DNA from: Flavobacteriales bacterium UBA6049
Lineage (GTDB): Bacteria > Bacteroidota > Bacteroidia > Flavobacteriales_G > Salibacteraceae
Length of the DNA stretch: 7,801 nt
Direction: 5' to 3'
Assembly (NCBI GenBank): GCA_002429085.1
Contig: DIYR01000188.1
Coordinates: forward strand, 1 to 7,801
The position numbers and the translations under genes were made by a program. The notes beneath the pieces were generated by a model. That model was not told the DNA's origin. It made no database searches and saw only the letters and a list, made by a program, of their open reading frames with translations. Shown piece after piece: positions 1-5,751 of the stretch. Within the stretch, counting starts at the first letter, position 1. The number at the start of each line of letters is the position of its first letter.

Positions 1-2534
1 ATAATGATGGTTGGCAAGACATTTTTGTAGCCAATGATTATGCGGATAAAGACCACCTGTACATCAATCAACAAAATGGAACTTTTACAGATCAACAAGC
101 TGATTTTTTAGCTCACACCAGTAAAAATGCCATGGGTGCTGATGTAGCAGATTTTAATAATGATGGATTACTAGACATCATTAATCTGGATATGACCGCT
201 GAGGAGAACTTCCGCCAGAAACAATTGAAAGGTCCTGGAAACTATGATTTGTATAAAATGGCCGTTCAAAATGGAGTAGGACACCAAGTGATGCGAAATA
301 CTTTGCAAGTCAACAACGGAGATGGAACTTTTAGCGAAATTGGCCAGCTTGCAGGTGTATCTCATACCGATTGGAGTTGGTCTCCTCTATTTGCCGATTT
401 TGATAACGATGGTTGGAAAGATCTTTTTATCACCAACGGCTACTACCGCGATGTAACAGATATGGACTACCTCAAATACGAATCAAATAATGTGATTCAA
501 AACTCAGGTGGTATAACAAGAACACAGGCTTTTGATTTGGTGAAACGCATCTCATCAACCCCCATCAACAATTACATTTATCGCAACAATCAAGATCTCA
601 CCTTTACACGATCTACCAATAATTGGGGGCTAAACGAAGTAAGCTTTTCTAATGGAGCTGCCTATGCCGATTTAGACCTTGATGGTGACTTAGATATTAT
701 TACGAATAACTTAAATGGCGAAGCATTTCTTTACGAGAATAATACCGATAAACTCACACCAAACAGACACGCTATTTCTGTAACTCTTATTGGTGAAAAG
801 AACAATCTACCTGGCTTTGGCGCTAAAGTTTACGTAAGAAACGATGCTGGAACTCAATACCAAGAAGTATCTCCATACCGTGGCTATTTTAGCTCGTTAA
901 ACACTGCATTACATTTTGGGTTAGATGATTCTGAAAAGCCTGTAGAGATTGAAGTAAAATGGCCAGATGGAAAATCTGAGGTGAAATCTATTCATCCTTC
1001 AGAAGGTGCTATTTCTTTCCATTATGCCGATGCACAAACTGATATTCAGAAATCTCAACAACAGAAACCACTGCTTCAGAAAGTAGATGTTATTTCATAT
1101 CAACATCACGAAAATAACTTCAACGATTTTAAACGAGAACCAACACTAGAGCATAAATTATCTAATCGAGGGCCATTTCTAACTAGTGGTGATGTAAACG
1201 AAGATGGGCTAACAGATGTATTTATTTCGGCATCAGCTGGGCAAGTACCTTCTCTTTACATTCAACAAAGAAATGGCACATTTCAACCTCAATCTAATTC
1301 AGTATTTGTAGCGGATGTCGAATTTGAAGATGGCAAACCTGTTTTCTTCGACCTAGAAAATGATGGAGACCTAGATCTGTTTGTACCAAGTGGTGGCTAT
1401 CAACATATTTCTGGGAATCGCCTCTATGAAAACCGACTATACATAAATGACGGCAACGGAAATTTCACGAAATCTTTGATCTCGTTTGATGATTTTCCTA
1501 CAAACTCTAATGTAGCAGTTGTGTTAGACATTGATGGTAATGGCTTTACAGATATTCTTGTTGGAGGTGGTGCCATGCCAGGTTCTTATCCAAAATCGGC
1601 TAAGAGTCAGTTATTCTTAAATACAAATGGTCAATTGAAAGATGCTACTGAGCAATTGCCAAACCAAGGTGATCTGGGAATCATCAACGATATTGAGATC
1701 GGGAATTTTTCAAATCAACAAATGCTCGTTCTTGCACGCGAATGGAATACTATTCAATTAATGTACGTGAATAACGGGCAACTCGTTTTGCAAGACAACA
1801 AGTCGTTCAGTCAATCTTCTGGTTGGTGGAATAACATTGCACTTGCAGATGTAGATAGTGATGGTGATGTAGATATTGTTGCCGGAAATAGAGGAACGAA
1901 TTCTTTCTACAAAGCATCAGAAGAATATCCTGCCCACTTAATTGCTAAAGATTTTGACGATAATGGTAGCCTAGACGCGTTACCTGCGTACTATTCTTCT
2001 GTAGATCATCAATTGTATTTCAAACACACTTTAGATGAAATTTTTATGCAATATCCTTTGATCAGGAGAAAATTCAATCGCTACAAAAATTACTCTTCTG
2101 CTACAGTTCAGGATGTTTTTAGTGAGCAAGAATTGATAGGGTCTGAAACATGGAAAGTATCAACGTTTGAGACATCATGGTTCGAGAATATCGGGGATGG
2201 CAACTTCAAACGGCATGCTTTACCGAATGTCGCTCAGTTCTCAGAAACACATGGAGTGTTAGTACAAGATGTCAATCAAGATCAACAACCTGATCTCTTG
2301 CTAACTGGTAATAATTATGGTGTTGATGTTGGCATGGGACAAAGTGATGCTAGCAAAGGGTGTGTACTAAAAGGCGAAAAAAACCAAGAATTTCAATCAA
2401 TTTCTTCTAATGAAAGTGGGTTCTCTATCTCTGGAGATCACCGAGGCATTTACTCTATTTCAAGCTCTAGGGGAAATGTGATTTTGGTCTTAAGGAATAA
2501 TGGTTCTATTCAATCTTATCTTATCAATGAATAG
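1..2534 (+). CDS. FG-GAP/VCBS repeat protein with mid-protein ASPIC/UnbV domain, 5'-truncated by the window edge
   Basis: The frame is open from base 3, so the ATG at 132 is internal. The 43 codons before it already encode family sequence (NDGWQDIFVAND, then HTSKNA leading into MGADVADFNNDG). 843 residues are visible; from memory the Bacteroidota family runs to roughly 1,100 aa with an N-terminal lipoprotein signal, so a few hundred residues are missing. Calcium-loop FG-GAP motifs include DFNNDGLLDI (150), DFDNDGWKDL (396) and DLDLDGDLDI (669). An ASPIC/UnbV domain follows at about 768-1010 (GFGAKVYVRN, VSPYRGYFSS, VKWPDGKSEVKSI). A second propeller-like half starts at DVNEDGLTDVFI (1191) and has further loops, some degenerate (IGNFSNQQMLVL; DVNQDQQPDLLL with the Gly lost). 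The C-terminal RRKFNRYKNY, LPNVAQF and LLLTGNNYG stretches are typical of the family. It is probably an extracellular beta-propeller binding or adhesion protein. Relatives often sit beside SusC/SusD genes, which are not visible here. No enzymatic residues are recognised. Confidence 0.9.
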   Translation, partial: NDGWQDIFVANDYADKDHLYINQQNGTFTDQQADFLAHTSKNAMGADVADFNNDGLLDIINLDMTAEENFRQKQLKGPGNYDLYKMAVQNGVGHQVMRNTLQVNNGDGTFSEIGQLAGVSHTDWSWSPLFADFDNDGWKDLFITNGYYRDVTDMDYLKYESNNVIQNSGGITRTQAFDLVKRISSTPINNYIYRNNQDLTFTRSTNNWGLNEVSFSNGAAYADLDLDGDLDIITNNLNGEAFLYENNTDKLTPNRHAISVTLIGEKNNLPGFGAKVYVRNDAGTQYQEVSPYRGYFSSLNTALHFGLDDSEKPVEIEVKWPDGKSEVKSIHPSEGAISFHYADAQTDIQKSQQQKPLLQKVDVISYQHHENNFNDFKREPTLEHKLSNRGPFLTSGDVNEDGLTDVFISASAGQVPSLYIQQRNGTFQPQSNSVFVADVEFEDGKPVFFDLENDGDLDLFVPSGGYQHISGNRLYENRLYINDGNGNFTKSLISFDDFPTNSNVAVVLDIDGNGFTDILVGGGAMPGSYPKSAKSQLFLNTNGQLKDATEQLPNQGDLGIINDIEIGNFSNQQMLVLAREWNTIQLMYVNNGQLVLQDNKSFSQSSGWWNNIALADVDSDGDVDIVAGNRGTNSFYKASEEYPAHLIAKDFDDNGSLDALPAYYSSVDHQLYFKHTLDEIFMQYPLIRRKFNRYKNYSSATVQDVFSEQELIGSETWKVSTFETSWFENIGDGNFKRHALPNVAQFSETHGVLVQDVNQDQQPDLLLTGNNYGVDVGMGQSDASKGCVLKGEKNQEFQSISSNESGFSISGDHRGIYSISSSRGNVILVLRNNGSIQSYLINE

Positions 2535-4725
2535 GTTTCTCCTTCTGTTACTTGTTATTGGATTTGTAGGATGTCATCCTGATTCTATTCAGAATGACTC
2601 TGTATCAGCTATAAGTGGAACTGATAGAATGGTTGCTATTCTTGATAGTTTATACGAAAACGGGAATCCAGAACACCATTACCACTGGAATAATAAGCTT
2701 GCAGCACTATGGGAAAGCAGGATAAATCAGGGTACACCACAACAACAAATTAATGCCTGGTATGAATACTGTAAACAATCGTTGTATGCGGGAAATTCTC
2801 AGGTAACCATTAATCAACTAGAAGGATACTTCGAGCAAAAAAAACTGCCTTACGAAGAAATCATTGATCAATCAAATGTTCAAATGTTCGAGCTGTTAGG
2901 TTTAGCCTACTTACGACTTGGCGAGCAAGACAATTGCTTGAATAACCACTCCATCGAATCATGCATTCTACCACTTCAAGGTGGAGGTATTCATACGTTG
3001 ACCAACGGTTCTAAGAAAGCCATTGAGGTATTTACACTCATTCAAAATACATTTCCGAGTGATAGAACAAAGTGGTTGTTGAACGTAGCTCATATGACCT
3101 TAGGCACACATCCATCAGGATTAAGTTCTTCCAACCTAATTGCTTTTCCAAGCACAGAATTGAAACAGTCTAATTTCTTAGCATTTGAGGATATTGGTAT
3201 GTCGCTGGGAGTTGCCGTTCATGGACTCTCCGGTGGGTGTATCACTGAGGACTTTAATAACGATGGATGGGTAGATATTTTTGCCACATCGTATGGAATG
3301 CAAGACCAAGTAAAGCTCTTTTTAAATGATACAAAGGGCGGTTTCAATGACTACACAAACTCATCAGGATTAGGTGGAATTGTAAGCGGATTAAACTGTG
3401 TTCAGGGCGACTACAACAATGATGGCTTAGAAGATATTTTAATACTGAGAGGTGGTTGGTTAGATCAAGGTGGAAATCAACCCAATTCCCTACTTAAAAA
3501 CTTAGGAAACGGACAATTTGAGGATGTTACTTTCTCTTCTGGGTTATATTCTCTTCACCCCACTCAAACAGCTACGTGGCTAGATTACGACTTAGATGGT
3601 GATCTGGATTTATTCGTTGGTAATGAAGGAAAGAGGAAGCAAACTCATTATTGCGAATTGTTCAAAAACAATGGCGATGAAACCTTCACAGAAGTAGCCA
3701 ATCAAGTTGGGCTAGGTAGCATCAATGCCTTTGTAAAAGGAGTTACTTCTGGCGATATTGATAATGATGGGTTGCCAGATTTGTTCATCTCGGTTTTAGG
3801 AGGGAAGAATCTGCTTTTTCACAATCAGAATGGTCAATTTAAAAACATTGCGAGTACCGCTGGAGTTGAAGCACCTTTCTTCAGTTTCCCTACTTGGTTT
3901 TTTGATGTTAATCAGGATGGACTTCAAGATCTGTTTGTATGCAGTTACGATGTTAGAAACCTTGATTACATTGCTGAGGACTATGTGAAAGAGCTTTCTG
4001 GACTCGGTAGCAAAAGTGATCGTGTTAAACTGTACATTAATAATGGAGACCTCTCTTTTATTGATCAGTCTACCGCATATGGAATAGACAAACCTATTTA
4101 TGGTATGGGCGCTAACTTTGGAGATTTAGACAATGACGGATACTTAGATATTCTAATTGGCACAGGCGCTCCAGACTATAGCACCATCGTACCAAATAGG
4201 GTATTTAGAAATATGAATGGAAAGCGCTTTGAAGAAGTTACTGGTTCCGGACGGTTTGGCAATATTCAAAAAGGACATGGTATAGGCTTAGCAGATTTCA
4301 ACCACAATGGCTATCAAGAAGTGTATATGGTTTTAGGTGGAGCCTTAGAGGGTGATACTTATCATAATGCACTTTATGTAAACCCATATTCCAACAATAA
4401 CTGGATTGTAATTGATTTGACAGGGACATCAGCTAATCGTTCTGCTATTGGTACTCGTTTAGTATTAGAATTGGCTTCTGGTAAAAAGCTATATAGAACA
4501 GTTTCTTCAGGTGGATCTTTTGGTGCCTCAAGCTTACAGCAAGAAATTGGCCTAGGAAAAGACTCGTTAATTTCCTCTATTCATCTCAACTGGCCTAGTG
4601 GCAAACAACAAGTACTACGAACTATTAAGGCTAATCAGTATATCCAAATTACAGAAGGAGAAAACTTTGAAACCTTAGGTTCTGAGGCTGTTTCATTTCA
4701 AACCCAACATAAACACATACATTAA
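2527..4725 (+). CDS. CRTAC1-like lipoprotein: N-terminal helical region, FG-GAP/VCBS repeats, C-terminal ASPIC/UnbV
   Basis: This is a 732-aa predicted surface or periplasmic lipoprotein. I chose the ATG at 2527 over the in-frame ATG at 2500 because it gives a compact lipoprotein signal: MNR, a Leu-rich core, then GFVGC with Cys16 as the lipidation site. The earlier start would add nine residues before the charged n-region, although an AAGGA lies 3 nt before it. Residues about 30-210 look helical and TPR-like, and include an NC-x3-H-x4-C segment (C137, H141, C146), then ILPLQGGGIH and WLLNVAHMTLG. Calcium-loop FG-GAP motifs run from residue 242 to about 600: DFNNDGWVDI, DYNNDGLEDI, DYDLDGDLDL, DIDNDGLPDL, DVNQDGLQDL, DLDNDGYLDI and the weaker DFNHNGYQEV. 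The ASPIC/UnbV domain covers about 626-708 (SAIGTRLVLEL, SSGGSFGASS, LNWPSGKQQV). The gene overlaps the upstream stop by 8 bp, implying an operon and coupled translation. The biochemical role is unknown; binding or assembly at the cell surface is an inference. Confidence 0.9.
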   Translation: MNRFLLLLLVIGFVGCHPDSIQNDSVSAISGTDRMVAILDSLYENGNPEHHYHWNNKLAALWESRINQGTPQQQINAWYEYCKQSLYAGNSQVTINQLEGYFEQKKLPYEEIIDQSNVQMFELLGLAYLRLGEQDNCLNNHSIESCILPLQGGGIHTLTNGSKKAIEVFTLIQNTFPSDRTKWLLNVAHMTLGTHPSGLSSSNLIAFPSTELKQSNFLAFEDIGMSLGVAVHGLSGGCITEDFNNDGWVDIFATSYGMQDQVKLFLNDTKGGFNDYTNSSGLGGIVSGLNCVQGDYNNDGLEDILILRGGWLDQGGNQPNSLLKNLGNGQFEDVTFSSGLYSLHPTQTATWLDYDLDGDLDLFVGNEGKRKQTHYCELFKNNGDETFTEVANQVGLGSINAFVKGVTSGDIDNDGLPDLFISVLGGKNLLFHNQNGQFKNIASTAGVEAPFFSFPTWFFDVNQDGLQDLFVCSYDVRNLDYIAEDYVKELSGLGSKSDRVKLYINNGDLSFIDQSTAYGIDKPIYGMGANFGDLDNDGYLDILIGTGAPDYSTIVPNRVFRNMNGKRFEEVTGSGRFGNIQKGHGIGLADFNHNGYQEVYMVLGGALEGDTYHNALYVNPYSNNNWIVIDLTGTSANRSAIGTRLVLELASGKKLYRTVSSGGSFGASSLQQEIGLGKDSLISSIHLNWPSGKQQVLRTIKANQYIQITEGENFETLGSEAVSFQTQHKHIH

Positions 4726-4735
4726 TACCGCTTTA

Positions 4736-4882
4736 TTACCATTTATGGATTGCCGTAATGAATTGATCAAAATCGATGTACGTTGCAAGCCAAAACGTGA
4801 ATGCAGCAATGAGTATTAAGCCAATTCGCACATAGATGGTTTCAATTGGGGAATCATCATTCCTCACACTTTGTTCAATCAT
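4736..4882 (-). CDS. small predicted single-pass membrane protein, 48 aa
   Basis: This ORF is read on the minus strand from ATG at 4882 to TAA at 4736-4738, with an in-frame stop upstream (4907-4909) and no alternative start. The product begins MIEQSVRNDDSPIETIYVR, continues with a hydrophobic helix IGLILIAAFTFWLATYI (residues 20-36) and ends DFDQFITAIHKW. Arg7 and Arg19 precede the helix and the tail is acidic, which suggests an N-in, single-pass inner-membrane protein. An A-rich stretch (CAGAAAAA) immediately precedes the ATG, as is common for Bacteroidota translation starts. It lies 136 bp downstream of the LytTR regulator on the same strand and ends 10 bp from the stop of the convergent FG-GAP gene. 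I do not recognise a family. It could be the last gene of the kinase-regulator transcript or have its own promoter. A chance ORF is possible given the length, but the clean TM segment and start context favour a real gene. Confidence 0.55.
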   Translation of the reverse strand: MIEQSVRNDDSPIETIYVRIGLILIAAFTFWLATYIDFDQFITAIHKW

Positions 4883-4893
4883 TTTTTCTGAAT

Positions 4894-4907
4894 AAGTTGT
4901 GCAACTT
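4894..4907. promoter_or_regulatory. dyad AAGTTG-tg-CAACTT, possible operator
   Basis: Two perfect 6-bp arms separated by 2 bp form a compact palindrome 12-25 bp upstream of the small ORF's start codon. The centre is too short for an RNA hairpin with full pairing, so a protein-binding dyad is the likelier reading. It overlaps the candidate -7 element. No known regulator motif is recognised. Confidence 0.3.
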
Positions 4908-4927
4908 TACGAGAAGCATCTTTTCAA
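4902..4927 (-). promoter_or_regulatory. weak candidate promoter for the small membrane ORF
   Basis: On the minus strand, TAAAGTTG (4909-4902) matches the Bacteroidota -7 consensus TAnnTTTG at all but one fixed position. A TTG at the end of a T-run (4927-4925) lies 15 nt upstream. The spacer is shorter than the 17-23 nt I recall for this phylum. Transcription would start very close to the ATG at 4882, leaving a leader of about 10-15 nt. The -7 element overlaps the dyad at 4894-4907. This is suggestive only. Confidence 0.25.
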
Positions 4928-5002
4928 AAAAAATAAATGTTAGGAACGCACCTGTTTTCGTTCTGAAAAGGGATTTTTCTGTTCTTAGCAGTTCTCGTAA
5001 AG
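4905..5002. repeat. 11-bp inverted repeat flanking the RR/small-ORF gap
   Basis: CTTTACGAGAA at 4905-4915 is the exact reverse complement of TTCTCGTAAAG at 4992-5002, with 76 bp between the arms. Both arms lie in the non-coding gap between the LytTR regulator and the small minus-strand ORF. The right arm is also part of a local 5-bp hairpin, GTTCT-cgtaa-AGAAC (4991-5005). This could be a pair of oppositely oriented protein-binding sites or a long-loop stem. The match ends abruptly on both sides. Confidence 0.4.
4951..4978 (+). terminator. possible weak intrinsic terminator, + strand
   Basis: On the + strand, CCT-g-TTTTC (4951-4959) can pair with GAAAA-GGG (4965-4972) around a 5-nt loop, with one bulged G and one G-U pair. 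It is followed by A and five T (4973-4978). The stem is AT-rich and therefore weak. If used, it would end the FG-GAP transcript about 230 nt past its stop and before it runs antisense into the LytTR gene, but after covering the small minus-strand ORF. Confidence 0.3.
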
Positions 5003-5018
5003 AACGCCTGATCACTCA

Positions 5019-5741
5019 TTACACCCTACTAAGTCTTGCTAGGAGTATTTCTCTTTGTTTCTTCCCTATAGGCACTTCGTGTTCGCCAAGTTGTAGTGAA
5101 GAAGCATTAATGGAAACAAGATGATCTAAGTGTACTAAGAAACTTCTGTTTGTTCTAAAAAATGGGGCGCCTAGCTGCTCTTCTAGTTTGTTTAGACTTC
5201 CTCTAATGGTATAAATCTCACCTTGTACGGTTTGAAGGTTTATGTATACATGATCGCTTTTAAGAAATAGAATATCATCAAAATTCAAACGAATAAACTG
5301 CTTGTCTTGCTTAACAAAAAGTGCATTCTTTATGATGATATTTTCTTCTGATTCTTCTCTTTGAGTTTCTGTAAAATTATGAAGAGCTACTTCTATTGAC
5401 GAAAACAATTCTTCTTTATGAAATGGCTTAATCAAAAAGGCTGAAGGGTTTACTTTCTTGGCTTCTTCAACGGTTAGTTTATCAGAATTTGAAGACAAAA
5501 AAATGAATGGTATGCCAAAATCTTCATTGATTTTGTCTGCTATGTCTATTCCATTTTTCTTTCCTGTTAAGGTAATATCCAGAATAGCAATATCAGGCGA
5601 TTCTGTTTCTAATGTCCGAATGGCCTCAGAATAAGTATTTGCTGGTTCTAATGCTTCGTATCCTAGATCTTCTAAACTGAAACAAATATCATCAGCTGTG
5701 ATAATTTCATCTTCTACTACAAGTACCTTAACCTTTGCCAT
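5019..5741 (-). CDS. response regulator, REC-LytTR (AlgR/AgrA/LytR-type) transcription factor
   Basis: This is a 240-aa cytoplasmic response regulator. The receiver domain occupies residues about 4-120: acidic pocket E10/D11, phosphoacceptor D55 in AILDITL, S83 in IFLSSNSD at the Thr/Ser switch position, and K105-P106 in LIKPF. The LytTR DNA-binding domain covers about 133-238, with the typical segments DDILFLKSDHVYINL, YTIRGSLNKLEEQL, FFRTNRSFLVHLDHL and HEVPIGKKQREILL. All key receiver residues are present, so it should be phosphorylatable. The ATG lies 10 bp after the stop of the sensor kinase, so the two form one operon and are almost certainly cognate partners. Length and domain order are normal for the family. 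LytTR proteins usually bind paired short direct repeats upstream of targets; I could not identify a convincing pair in this window, so its targets are unknown. Confidence 0.95.
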   Translation of the reverse strand: MAKVKVLVVEDEIITADDICFSLEDLGYEALEPANTYSEAIRTLETESPDIAILDITLTGKKNGIDIADKINEDFGIPFIFLSSNSDKLTVEEAKKVNPSAFLIKPFHKEELFSSIEVALHNFTETQREESEENIIIKNALFVKQDKQFIRLNFDDILFLKSDHVYINLQTVQGEIYTIRGSLNKLEEQLGAPFFRTNRSFLVHLDHLVSINASSLQLGEHEVPIGKKQREILLARLSRV

Positions 5742-5751
5742 CTTTCAGTGA

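Larger units (their letters stand above)
4883..5018. other. 136-bp non-coding gap between LytTR gene and small ORF
   Basis: No convincing coding sequence was found here on either strand. The gap holds the dyad, the 11-bp inverted repeat, an eight-A run on the + strand (4926-4933) and the candidate + strand terminator listed separately. A TTTTTCTG octamer occurs twice (4883-4890 and 4975-4982). No minus-strand terminator with an adjacent T-run is evident downstream of the response regulator, so read-through into the small ORF is possible. Confidence 0.5.

Noticed and set aside
132..134. ATG at 132 as the start of the first gene
   Set aside because: The same frame is open to the window edge and encodes a FG-GAP motif before this ATG, so the true start lies outside the window.
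171..365. 64-aa minus-strand ORF inside the first FG-GAP gene
   Set aside because: It lies wholly antisense to strongly conserved FG-GAP coding sequence and has no recognisable features.
4735..4759. ATTAC...GTAAT inverted repeat just after the FG-GAP stop
   Set aside because: The arms are only 5 bp with a 15-nt loop and no T-run, and the site lies within the small ORF's coding sequence.
4926..4970. Minus-strand terminator for the LytTR gene using the T8 run at 4933-4926
   Set aside because: The best stem found (GAACG/CGTTC, 10-nt loop) ends about 9-10 nt before the T-run and is too short; it is not a convincing intrinsic terminator.
4846..5124. 92-aa + strand ORF across the convergent junction
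   Set aside because: It overlaps the 3' end of the LytTR coding region and the start of the small membrane ORF on the opposite strand. Its composition is unremarkable and no family resemblance is visible.
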